From Rhodoplanes tepidamans (GTDB lineage: Bacteria; Pseudomonadota; Alphaproteobacteria; Rhizobiales; Xanthobacteraceae), in assembly GCF_030813915.1 (NCBI RefSeq), contig NZ_JAUSUJ010000012.1, positions 141,819-205,818 of the forward strand: a stretch of 64,000 bases of DNA, written 5' to 3'. This document shows positions 39,600 through 47,602 of this stretch, in pieces. Positions within the stretch are counted from its first letter, which is position 1; each line of letters opens with the position of its first letter. The notes under the pieces are model-generated. The model had not been told where the DNA came from and made no database searches. It worked only from the letters and a program-made list of their open reading frames with translations. A program made the translations under genes and the position numbers.

Positions 39600-39608
39600 G
39601 AGAGCAGC

Positions 39609-39641
39609 ATGTTCGACAATGCGGTTGGAGACCTCGAATGA
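39609..39641 (+). CDS. Ten-codon mini-ORF (possible coupling leader)
   Basis: MFDNAVGDLE is preceded by a GGAG six bases before its ATG, and its stop overlaps the ATG of the 63-residue gene (GAATGAGG). This is the arrangement of a translation-coupling leader, but it may be chance. Confidence 0.3.
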   Translation: MFDNAVGDLE

Positions 39642-39829
39642 GGAGGCGCGATCGCGAACTCTCGTGCCCGCCAGGCCTCCACCCGGCTGTGGCGAAGATC
39701 GTTGTGGCCCTTGCACGGGCCGACGCCCGGCGGGATATTGCTGCCCAAGCAAAAAAGGACTGCAAGGATGAAGCGAGCGGCGATTTACGCCCGCTTTTCG
39801 ACGGAGCTGCAGAGCGACCGGAGCATTGA
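39638..39829 (+). CDS. Small phage protein overlapping the integrase start
   Basis: 63 residues with the conserved-looking LHPAVAKIVVALARADARRDIAAQAKKD helix. GGAG lies seven bases upstream of the ATG. Its last 62 bases overlap the first codons of the integrase in another frame, so the two are probably coupled. It could be a recombination directionality factor by position, although no helix-turn-helix is evident. Confidence 0.55.
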   Translation: MRRRDRELSCPPGLHPAVAKIVVALARADARRDIAAQAKKDCKDEASGDLRPLFDGAAERPEH

Positions 39830-41390
39830 AGATCAGGTCGCCCTCTGCCGCGAGTTCGCGAAGCGGAGCAATTTCCAGGTCGTCGGGCTTTACGACGACC
39901 GCGCCCGGTCCGGTGCGAGCATGCTCGGGCGCACCGGCCTGATGGACCTCCTAAGCGACGCCCGAGAGCACGCCTTCGACGTGGTGGTCGTCGAGGCCCT
40001 GGACCGCATCAGCCGTGACCAGGAGGACCTCGCCGGCATCTTCAAGCGGCTCTCGTTCGGCGGGATCGAGATCGTCGCCGTCCATGACGGCAAGGCCGAC
40101 ATCGTCCAGGTCGGCATTCGCGGGCTGGTCGGCGCGCTCTACCTCTCCGACCTCGCGCACAAGGTCCGCCGCGGCATGGCCGGCGTCGTGCGCGATGGTC
40201 GCCACGCCGGTGGCCGGGCCTACGGCTATCGGCCGGTGCCCGGGAAGCCGGGCGAGATGGAGATCGTGGAGGAGGAGGCCGCCATCGTCCGGCGCATCTT
40301 CGAAGAGCGCGCCGCCGGCGACGTGGCTCGCACGATCGCGGCGCGCCTGAACGACGAGCGCGTGGCGCCGCCCCGCGGCCAGTTCTGGCGCGGCGGGACG
40401 ATCAGCGGCAACCACAAGCGCGCGAACGGCATCCTCAACAACGAGGTCTACCGCGGGCAGCTCGTGTGGAACCGGGTCCGCATGGTCAAGGCCCCCGACA
40501 CCGGGAAGCGGGTGTCCAGGGAGAACCCCGAGAGCGAATGGCAGCGCGTCGAGGCGCCCCACCTGCGGATCGTGTCCGACGAGCTGTGGCAGGCCGCTCA
40601 CGGCAAGATGCGCTACACGGCGACCCCCCATAAGCGGAAGACGAAGCGGCTGCTGACCGGGCTCCTGCGATGCGGGTGCTGCGGGGCCGGCATGTCGATG
40701 AAGGACATCCACCGCGGCACGATCCGGATCATGTGCTCGCAAGCGAAGGAGGCCGGCGCCTGCACGAACCGGCGCGCCTACGACCTCCTGGACATCGAGA
40801 GCCGGGTCGTCCGGAACCTGCGGGAGCAGCTCGGCAGCCGGGAGGCGATCGAGCTGTACGTCCGGGCCTACAACGACGAGATCGTCCGAGGGACGTCCGA
40901 GGCTGCGGCCGCCCGCGCCCGGGCCGAGGTCCTGCTCAACGACGCCCAGCGCGCGCTCGACCGGACCGTCGAGGGGCTGGTCCGGGGCCGGATCAGCGAA
41001 GAGGAGGCCGACCGGCTCCTGCCTGACCTGCGAAAAGAGCGGGACCGCCTGAAGGCCGAGGTCGCCGCCCTGGACGAGCCGCCGAAGCTGGTGACGCTGC
41101 ACCCGGCCGCCGTGGACGCCTACCTCGCGAAGGTGGACCGGCTGGCCGCCGCGCTCGCCGGGGACCCGGGCAGCATGATCGAGCACGTCGAGGCGGTCAG
41201 GGCGCTGGTGGAGACCGTGGTCGTGGAGCCGGCGCCGACCGGGGTGACCCCGGACCTCACCATCACCGGCTTCCTCGCAAGGCTTTGTGGGAATTGGGCG
41301 TTCCCGCAATGTACCCTGCGGGGGGGATCAAGTGGTAGCGGAGGAGGGACTCGAACCCCCGACACGCGGATTATGATTCCGCTGCTCTAA
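39768..41390 (+). CDS. Large serine integrase (phage)
   Basis: 540 residues as read. Resolvase domain with YARFSTELQSDRSIEDQ, catalytic Ser11 (about 1-150). Recombinase domain (GRAYGYRPVPGKPGE..., about 145-260). Zinc ribbon (LRCGCCGAGMSMKDI...CSQAKEAGACTNRR, about 300-335) and C-terminal coiled coil (about 370-430). I chose the ATG at 39,768 after AAGGACTGCAAGG. The last residues (GTRTPDTRIMIPLL) are antisense to the tRNA-Met gene, so the native C-terminus in the free phage differs. It catalyses attP x attB integration. Confidence 0.93.
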   Translation: MKRAAIYARFSTELQSDRSIEDQVALCREFAKRSNFQVVGLYDDRARSGASMLGRTGLMDLLSDAREHAFDVVVVEALDRISRDQEDLAGIFKRLSFGGIEIVAVHDGKADIVQVGIRGLVGALYLSDLAHKVRRGMAGVVRDGRHAGGRAYGYRPVPGKPGEMEIVEEEAAIVRRIFEERAAGDVARTIAARLNDERVAPPRGQFWRGGTISGNHKRANGILNNEVYRGQLVWNRVRMVKAPDTGKRVSRENPESEWQRVEAPHLRIVSDELWQAAHGKMRYTATPHKRKTKRLLTGLLRCGCCGAGMSMKDIHRGTIRIMCSQAKEAGACTNRRAYDLLDIESRVVRNLREQLGSREAIELYVRAYNDEIVRGTSEAAAARARAEVLLNDAQRALDRTVEGLVRGRISEEEADRLLPDLRKERDRLKAEVAALDEPPKLVTLHPAAVDAYLAKVDRLAAALAGDPGSMIEHVEAVRALVETVVVEPAPTGVTPDLTITGFLARLCGNWAFPQCTLRGGSSGSGGGTRTPDTRIMIPLL

Positions 41391-41410
41391 CCAGCTGAGC
41401 TACTCCGCCG
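41334..41410 (-). tRNA. tRNA-Met (CAU anticodon), phage attachment locus
   Basis: Read on the minus strand it folds into a complete 77-base cloverleaf with encoded CCA. The acceptor stem is GGCGGAG/CTCCGCT (one G-U), the anticodon stem GCGGA/TCCGC encloses the loop ATCATAA with CAT, and the T-arm carries GTTCGAGTC. The sequence is that of alphaproteobacterial elongator tRNA-Met. Its 3' end faces the integrase, so insertion preserved the intact tRNA while fusing integrase to its antisense strand. Confidence 0.95.
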
Positions 41411-42090
41411 CCGGCGGCCCGGATCGCTGCGAGGGGTGCCTCGGCGGGCGATCTCTCGATGGCCGGCTCCCCGGACGATCCAGGGCGGCAGCGCCGCCTG
41501 AATCGCGTCGGGGACGGCTCCTTAGCACACCGTCCCGACCGAACGCCAGACCCCGGCGGGCCGGATTTTCCGGCAGGACGATCGGCGCTGCCGTCCACGG
41601 CCGGCCGGCGCCTCGGCGCTCGCGGGGCTGCCGGGCCAGGCGCGGCTGCGGCGCGGAGTGCGGGCCCGGGCGGCCGCGCCGCCCAGGCCATGCGAATCGC
41701 CCTGTGAGCGGTCCGGCCGGGGGCCGTCACAGGGGCGGAACGGGCCCTCGTAACGTCCCGCTAACCACCCCTCGCACTTCCGTAATCGTGCGGAGGGACG
41801 CCGCCTCGCCGCGTCGGGCGGGCGTTCCGGCGCTGCCGCGGTGCGGCGTTCACGAAGCCTAAACGGCCTATTCAGCGGGCATTCATGTGCCGATCCCCAC
41901 GGTGCGCGCCGTGAGAGGCTGCCGGATCCAAGAAGCCTCGGGGGAAATTCTCGAGCGAGTCCCATCCAATCCGAGTTCGATCGGATGCGCCGCGCCCGCG
42001 GCGGGTTCGGATCGCCTTCGGCCCAGCAACACGGCAGCACGACCCCGGCCCGGTGTGCGACCCGCACCGGACCGCAACCAGAGCAGAACG
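41411..42090. other. Intergenic region without convincing genes
   Basis: About 680 bases between the tRNA and the NRPS gene. The open frames seen here have no ribosome site and unconvincing Ala/Gly/Arg-rich composition. An imperfect inverted repeat (GCAC...GTGC within 41,777-41,805) is present. It should hold the NRPS promoter, but I cannot point to a clear -35/-10 pair. Confidence 0.6.
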
Positions 42091-45000
42091 ATGGCTCATC
42101 GAATCGACATCGCCGATCTCCACGACGGATCGACCGGCGGTTCCGCCCGGATGCACGAGGGGTCGCAGGGCGGCCTCGACGGCGCCTCTCGGGAGAGCCA
42201 CGCCCGGACCATCGCCGGGCACGACGTGCTGTTCTGCGGCAGCGTCGACCCGTCGCCCCGCTGGCGGCCGGGCGAGCGGCTGCACCACCTGTTCGAGGAT
42301 GCCGCCGACCGGTTCGGCGGGCTCGCCGCCGTGGTCACGAGTGACGCGACGCTGACCTATGCCGAGCTCGACCGCCGCGCCAATCAGGTGGCCCGCCACC
42401 TGATCGCACGGGGCGTGGCGGCCGGCGACCGCGTCGGGCTGCTGTTCGACAAGACGATCGAGACCTATGTGGCGCTGGTCGCGGCGCTGAAGGCCGGCGC
42501 CACCTATGTGCCGCTCGATCCCGGCCTGCCGGCCGAGCGCATCCGCTACATGCTCGGCGACGCCAAGATCCGCACAATCGTGTCGATGGCGAGCTTCTCC
42601 GAGCGCCTCGCCGCCCAGGACGCCGCCGCCGTCCTGCTCGACACCGATCGCGCCGAGATCGACGCCCGCTCGCCGGACCGGCTGTTCGCCGGCGAGGCCG
42701 GGGAGACCGACGACCCGGGCTGCTACGTCATCTACACCTCGGGCACCACCGGCAACCCGAAGGGCGTGCTGGTCGAGCATCCGAGCATCTGCAACTTCGT
42801 CCGCATCGCCGCCGCGCGCTACGGCTACCGGCCGGGCGACCGCGTCTACCAGGGCATGACCATCGCGTTCGACTTCTCGATCGAGGAGACCTGGGTGCCG
42901 CTGATGGCCGGCGCCACGCTGGTGCCGGCGCGGGCCGGCGGCGGGCTGGTCGGCGAGGAGCTGGCCGACTTCCTGCACGAGCGTCGCGTCACCGCGATGT
43001 GCTGCTGCCCCACGCTGCTCTCCACCATCGAGCGCGACCTGCCGCATCTGCGCCTGCTGATGGTCGGTGGCGAGGCCTGCCCGCAGAACCTCGTGATGCG
43101 CTGGAGTCGCCGCGGCCGCACCATCCTCAACACCTACGGCCCGACCGAGGCGACCGTCACGGCGACCGTCACCGAGCTGGTGCCGGAGAAGCCCGTCACC
43201 ATCGGCATCCCGATGCCGACCTACTCGATCGTCATCCTCGATCCGGCCGAGCCCCGTACGGTGGCGCGCGGCGAGCTCGGAGAGATCGGCATCGCCGGCA
43301 TCGGCGTCGCCGCCGGCTATCTCAACCGCGAGGAACTGACCGCCCAGAAGTTCATCCCGGACTTCGTCGGCATCCCCAACAACGCGTCGAAGCGCATCTA
43401 TCGCACCGGCGACCTCGGCCGCATCAACGACGCGGGCGAGATCGAGTATCTCGGCCGCATCGACACCCAGGTGAAGATCCGCGGTTACCGCATCGAGCTC
43501 GTCGAGATCGAGTCGGTGATGATGGAGCTGCCGCAGATCGCCCAGGCGGCGGTGTCCACCTTCGAGCCCGAGCCTGGTCTGCCGGAGCTGGTCGGCTACT
43601 ACGCCCTGAAGCCGGGCGCCGGCGCGCTGTCGGGTGGTGACATACTCCAGGCGCTGAAGCGCCGCCTGCCGGCCTACATGGTGCCGGCCTATCTGGAGCA
43701 GCTCGACGCCATCCCGATGTCGGCCTCCAACAAGGCCGACCGCAAGCGGCTGCCGAAGCCCACCGGTCCGCGCTGTCAGCCGGGCGGCAGCGGCAAGGTG
43801 GTGGCCGCCCGCACCGACAACGAACGGCTGCTGGTCGAGGCGATCGCCGAGATCCTGACGGTCGAGCGCGTTTCGATCGAGGACAACTTCTTCGACGATC
43901 TCGGCGCCAACTCGCTCCTGATGGCGCGGTTCTGCGCGCGCATCCGCCGCAACCCGGGCATGGAGAGCGTCTCCATGCGCGACATCTACGCCAATCCGAC
44001 CATCGCGCGGCTCGCCGCGACCTTCGAAGAGAGCGGCGCGGCGGCGGCGGTCGAGACCGCACCGGAGCCGTTCCACACGCCGTCGGACTTTTCGTACTAC
44101 GCCTGCGGCGCCGCGCAGCTCCTGTTTTACGGCGCCTACAGCCTGTTCGGCCTGTGGGTGTTCGACACCGGGCTCGAATGGACCTATGCGGCGACGGGTC
44201 CAGTCGATCTCTACGTCCGCAGCGTCGCCGCCGCGGTGGCCGGCTTCTTCGGCCTCACCGCCGTGTCGATCCTCGGCAAATGGCTGCTGGTCGGCCGCTT
44301 CTCGGAGGAGCGCATCCCGATCTGGTCGGCCCGCTACTTCCGCTTCTGGGCCGCCAAGACGCTGATGCGCAACGCGCCGGTGGCGCTGTTCGCCGGCCAT
44401 CCGATCTTCAACGTCTATCTGCGCCTGCTCGGCGCCCGGATCGGCCGCAACACCATCGTCAAGACGCGCTTCGTGCCGGTCGCCACCGACCTGATCTCGA
44501 TCGGCGACGACACGGTGCTGCGCAAGGAGACGATCCTGCTCGGCTACCGGGCGCAGTCGAACTACATCCATACGGGCCGGGTGAGCATCGGCGACCGCGC
44601 CTTCGTGGGCGAGGCGAGCGTGCTCGACATCGACACGGCGATGGGGAACGACACCCAGCTCGGCCACGCCTCCTCGCTGCAGAGCGGCCAGCGCGTGCCG
44701 GACGGCAGGCGGTTCCACGGCTCGCCGGCGGTCGAGACGACGGCGGACTATGTGCGGGTCGAGGCGGTGCCGTCGACGGCGCTGCGCCGAGGTCTCTCCG
44801 AGGTCGTCCAGCTCGCCGGACTGTTCGCACTGGTGATCCCGGCCCCGATCGTCGCGCTGGCGCTGTGGGAGCAGAGCTCCGCGACCGCCGCGAGCGGATT
44901 CTGGACCTCGCTGCCGACCGTGCTGGTGGTGTCGCTCGTCTCGTTCTTCGGCTCGATCGTCACCGGCCTCGCCGGTGTGTGGGCCGTGCCGCGGCTCGCC

Positions 45001-46281
45001 CGCCTGTTCCTGAAGGAGGGGCGGACCTACTCGAACTACGGCCTCCACGCGTGGCTGCAGGGCCTCACCGAGAAGTTCTCGAACTCGCAGTTCTTCAACG
45101 TGCTGTTCGGCGACGCCTCGGCGATCGTCCACTACATGCGCTTCGTCGGCTGGAACCTGAACACGGTCGAGCAGACCGGCTCGAACATGGGCACCAACCA
45201 GAAGCACGACAACCCGTTCTGCTGCGAGATCGGCTCCGGCACGATGGTCTCGGACGGGCTGTCGATGATCAACCTGGAGATGTCGGCGTCGTCGTTCCGC
45301 CTGTGCCACACCCGCATCGGCGACAACAACTATCTCGGCAACAACATCCACTATCCGCCCGGCGGCCGCACCGGCGCCAACGTGCTGCTCGGCACCAAGG
45401 TGATGATCCCGATCGACGGCCCGGTGCAGGAGAATGTCGGCCTGCTCGGCTCGCCGCCCTTCGCGATCCCGCGCATGGTCGAGCGCGACAAGTCGATGCT
45501 CGGCGCCATTCCCGAGGACGAGCGGCTGCGCCGCCTCGCCGCCAAGAACCGCTACAACGCCGTCACGGCGGCGCTGTTCCTCGCCACCCGCTGGCTCCTG
45601 GTGTTCGCCTCGCTCGCGGTGTGGCAGGCGGCGCTGCTGACCTACGACAGCTTCGGCGTCCTCGCGCTCTTCGTCGCCGGCGCCGTCACCTCGGCCGGGG
45701 CGGTGCTGTGGTTCACCCTGATGGAGCGCGCCTCGCTCGGCTTCGGCGCGCTGAAGCCCCAGATGGTGACCATCTACGACCCGTATTTCTGGAGCCACGA
45801 GCGGCACTGGAAGCTGTCCGACTGGCCGCACGTGCAGTTGTTCGGCGGCACGCCTGTGAAGAGCCTGATCCTGCAGATGATGGGCGTGAAGGTCGGCCGC
45901 AAGGTCGTCGACTTCGGCTGCTCGATCACCGACCGCAGCCTCACCGAGGTCGGCGACTTCGCCAATCTCAACGAGGGCAGCGTCCTGCAGGCCCACTCGC
46001 TGGAGGAGGGCGTGTTCAAGTCCGACCTCATCCGCATGGGCGCCGGCTGCACGCTCGGGCCGTCGGCCTTCGTCCACTACGGCGTCACGCTCGGCGACCA
46101 CGTGGTGATCGACACCGACGCGTTCCTGATGAAGGGCGAGGTGGTCGATGCGCACACCACTTGGCGCGGCAATCCGGCGAAGCTGTTCCGCCGGCACGGC
46201 ACCCCGGACGGCGCGCTCGGCGCCGCCGTCTATCGGGCGCCCGAGGCGGTCGCGCCCGCCTGGCGGATCGCGGCGGAGTAG
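42091..46281 (+). CDS. Pls/PosA-type single-module non-ribosomal peptide synthetase
   Basis: 1,396 residues. Adenylation domain (about 65-560): YVIYTSGTTGNPKG at 212-225, AFDFSIEETW with Asp261 and Glu265 at specificity positions, NTYGPTEAT, YRTGDLGR, and NKADRKRLP with Lys548. Carrier domain with Ser608 in DDLGANSLL. No canonical HHxxxDG condensation domain. Instead the last 730 residues have about six membrane segments interleaved with left-handed beta-helix-like acyltransferase modules, as in epsilon-poly-lysine synthetase. It likely polymerises or transfers a basic amino acid (acidic Glu265). Confidence 0.85.
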   Translation: MAHRIDIADLHDGSTGGSARMHEGSQGGLDGASRESHARTIAGHDVLFCGSVDPSPRWRPGERLHHLFEDAADRFGGLAAVVTSDATLTYAELDRRANQVARHLIARGVAAGDRVGLLFDKTIETYVALVAALKAGATYVPLDPGLPAERIRYMLGDAKIRTIVSMASFSERLAAQDAAAVLLDTDRAEIDARSPDRLFAGEAGETDDPGCYVIYTSGTTGNPKGVLVEHPSICNFVRIAAARYGYRPGDRVYQGMTIAFDFSIEETWVPLMAGATLVPARAGGGLVGEELADFLHERRVTAMCCCPTLLSTIERDLPHLRLLMVGGEACPQNLVMRWSRRGRTILNTYGPTEATVTATVTELVPEKPVTIGIPMPTYSIVILDPAEPRTVARGELGEIGIAGIGVAAGYLNREELTAQKFIPDFVGIPNNASKRIYRTGDLGRINDAGEIEYLGRIDTQVKIRGYRIELVEIESVMMELPQIAQAAVSTFEPEPGLPELVGYYALKPGAGALSGGDILQALKRRLPAYMVPAYLEQLDAIPMSASNKADRKRLPKPTGPRCQPGGSGKVVAARTDNERLLVEAIAEILTVERVSIEDNFFDDLGANSLLMARFCARIRRNPGMESVSMRDIYANPTIARLAATFEESGAAAAVETAPEPFHTPSDFSYYACGAAQLLFYGAYSLFGLWVFDTGLEWTYAATGPVDLYVRSVAAAVAGFFGLTAVSILGKWLLVGRFSEERIPIWSARYFRFWAAKTLMRNAPVALFAGHPIFNVYLRLLGARIGRNTIVKTRFVPVATDLISIGDDTVLRKETILLGYRAQSNYIHTGRVSIGDRAFVGEASVLDIDTAMGNDTQLGHASSLQSGQRVPDGRRFHGSPAVETTADYVRVEAVPSTALRRGLSEVVQLAGLFALVIPAPIVALALWEQSSATAASGFWTSLPTVLVVSLVSFFGSIVTGLAGVWAVPRLARLFLKEGRTYSNYGLHAWLQGLTEKFSNSQFFNVLFGDASAIVHYMRFVGWNLNTVEQTGSNMGTNQKHDNPFCCEIGSGTMVSDGLSMINLEMSASSFRLCHTRIGDNNYLGNNIHYPPGGRTGANVLLGTKVMIPIDGPVQENVGLLGSPPFAIPRMVERDKSMLGAIPEDERLRRLAAKNRYNAVTAALFLATRWLLVFASLAVWQAALLTYDSFGVLALFVAGAVTSAGAVLWFTLMERASLGFGALKPQMVTIYDPYFWSHERHWKLSDWPHVQLFGGTPVKSLILQMMGVKVGRKVVDFGCSITDRSLTEVGDFANLNEGSVLQAHSLEEGVFKSDLIRMGAGCTLGPSAFVHYGVTLGDHVVIDTDAFLMKGEVVDAHTTWRGNPAKLFRRHGTPDGALGAAVYRAPEAVAPAWRIAAE

Positions 46282-46317
46282 GCCGTGCCGACCGTCGCCG
46301 AAATCCCGATCATCGAC

Positions 46318-46340
46318 ATGGCCGGGCTCGCCCCGGCCAT
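46318..46340 (+). repeat. Palindromic intergenic element / terminator-like hairpin
   Basis: ATGGCCGGG-CTCG-CCCCGGCCAT is an almost perfect palindrome of the ATGGCCGGG...CCCGGCCAT type dispersed in Rhizobiales genomes. It lies 37 bases after the NRPS stop and before the acetyltransferase gene, so it may end or stabilise the NRPS transcript. Confidence 0.65.
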
Positions 46341-46397
46341 TCGCGTATTCCGCGCCGGCCGGCGCGGAGCGCGCCGACGGAGCACGTGGCCGTGGAC

Positions 46398-46898
46398 ATG
46401 ACGACGACTCCCAGAACGCGGCGCTACGTCCCCGGAGCTCCCTCGCCGCGGAGCGTCCGGCTCGCCGCCGTCACGGCCGACAACTGGCGCGACGTCGCCG
46501 CGCTCGAGCTCGAGCCCGAGCAGCGCGACCTCGTCGCCGGCAATCTCTACTCGATCGCCGAGTCGAAGTTCGATCCGCTGGCGCGGCCGCGGGCGATCTA
46601 TGCCGGGTCCGAGCTGGTCGGCTTCCTGATGTACGACGTCGGCGACGAGGATCCGCGCCGCGCCGTCATCTATCGCTTCATGATCGATCGCCGCTTCCAG
46701 GGGCTCGGCTACGGCCGTGTCGCCCTCGAGCAGGCCATCGAGGAGATCCGCGCCGTGCCGGGCGTCGTCACCATCGCGATCTGCTACGAGCCGAACAACC
46801 CGGCCAAGCAGCTCTACCTCGGCGTCGGCTTCGTCGAGATCGGCTCGGACGAGGACGGCGAGGTGATCGCCGAGCTCGCCGTCCAGGCCTCCGCCTGA
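46398..46898 (+). CDS. GNAT acetyltransferase, diamine/spermidine type
   Basis: 166 residues. The acetyl-CoA loop is RRFQGLGYGRVAL (about 97-109), and the polyamine acetyltransferase pattern is present around it: LELEPEQRDLVAGNLYSIAESKFDP (about 33-57), VGFLMYDVGD, YEPNNPAKQLYLGVGFVEIG. This is the BltD/PaiA-like arrangement. It would acetylate a polyamine or the amino groups of the NRPS product. The paired deacetylase lies two genes downstream. Confidence 0.8.
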   Translation: MTTTPRTRRYVPGAPSPRSVRLAAVTADNWRDVAALELEPEQRDLVAGNLYSIAESKFDPLARPRAIYAGSELVGFLMYDVGDEDPRRAVIYRFMIDRRFQGLGYGRVALEQAIEEIRAVPGVVTIAICYEPNNPAKQLYLGVGFVEIGSDEDGEVIAELAVQASA

Positions 46899-46907
46899 TC
46901 CGCCGCC

Positions 46908-47585
46908 ATGCCGCCGCTGCTCGAAGACACGATCATGGCTCCGCCGGACGCGCCCGCCCCCGGGGATCCGGTCCTGCAGCGCGCGCTCGACGCGTTGCTG
47001 CCCGGCGTCGCGATCGCGCATCGGGTGATCGCGCCGGGCGACGAAGCGGCGCTGCTCGAGGCCGAGCAGGACTCGATCGTCTCGTCGGTCGTGGCGGTGC
47101 GGCGGGCGAGTGGAGCGGCCCGCGTGGTCGTCCGCCGGCTGCTCGCCGGGTTCGGCCACCCCGGCGTCGCGGTGGTGCGCACCGCCTCCGGCGCGCCGGC
47201 CTGGCCGGACGGCATCGTCGGCTCGCTCGCCCACGACGACGCGGTGGCGGTCGCGGCGGTGGCCCGGTGCTCCGGCTTCGCCGCGCTCGGCATCGACGTC
47301 GAGCCGGCCGAGCCGCTGCCCGATGACATCGTCGAGCTCGTCGCCACGGTCGCCGAGCGGTCAGGCCTCGCCGGCGATCCGCTCCGCGCCCGCCTCCTGT
47401 TCGCGGCCAAGGAAGCCGTGTACAAGGCGATGCATCCGCTCGACGGCGTCTTTCTCGATTTCCACGACATCGTCGTCGACCTCGTCGGCCGCAAGGCCGT
47501 GGTGCCGAGCGGACGGATTCTCGATCTCGCCGTCTGCCGCGCGCCGCGGATCGTCGTCCTCGCCTTCCTGCGCGCGTCCGGCTGA
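46908..47585 (+). CDS. 4'-phosphopantetheinyl transferase (Sfp/EntD type)
   Basis: 225 residues. Mg-binding GIDVEP (Asp130, Glu132), GSLAHDD before it, and FAAKEAVYKAMHPL (Lys168, Glu169, Lys173), the WxxKEAxxK-type motif. It transfers phosphopantetheine from CoA to Ser608 of the NRPS carrier domain. The start is uncertain: ATG at 46,908 or 46,935. It is encoded ten bases after the acetyltransferase gene, so one operon is likely. Confidence 0.88.
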   Translation: MPPLLEDTIMAPPDAPAPGDPVLQRALDALLPGVAIAHRVIAPGDEAALLEAEQDSIVSSVVAVRRASGAARVVVRRLLAGFGHPGVAVVRTASGAPAWPDGIVGSLAHDDAVAVAAVARCSGFAALGIDVEPAEPLPDDIVELVATVAERSGLAGDPLRARLLFAAKEAVYKAMHPLDGVFLDFHDIVVDLVGRKAVVPSGRILDLAVCRAPRIVVLAFLRASG

Positions 47586-47602
47586 GCCTTTCGAGTCTCC
47601 TC

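Larger units (their letters stand above)
1..41410. mobile_element. Integrated temperate prophage (right part; left end outside window)
   Basis: The stretch holds a near-complete phage gene set: terminase, portal, capsid and baseplate genes on the minus strand to 10.7 kb, accessory and replication blocks, a repressor/Cro switch at 27.1-28.0 kb, lysis and recombination genes, and a serine integrase next to a tRNA-Met gene. The tRNA at 41,334-41,410 marks the integrase-proximal junction. The tail tube, sheath and fibre genes and the second attachment site are not in the window. Head genes are lambda-type and baseplate genes P2-type, so it is a mosaic phage, probably with a contractile tail (inference). 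Confidence 0.93.

Noticed and set aside
41522..42067. Open frames between tRNA-Met and the NRPS gene
   Set aside because: Composition and the absence of ribosome sites suggest no coding; no similarity recognised.
41872..46197. A 1,441-codon open frame antisense to the NRPS gene
   Set aside because: It is rich in Arg, His, Asp and Gly/Ala without any domain pattern, and arises from the GC-rich third positions of the NRPS gene; the sense frame has clear adenylation and carrier motifs.
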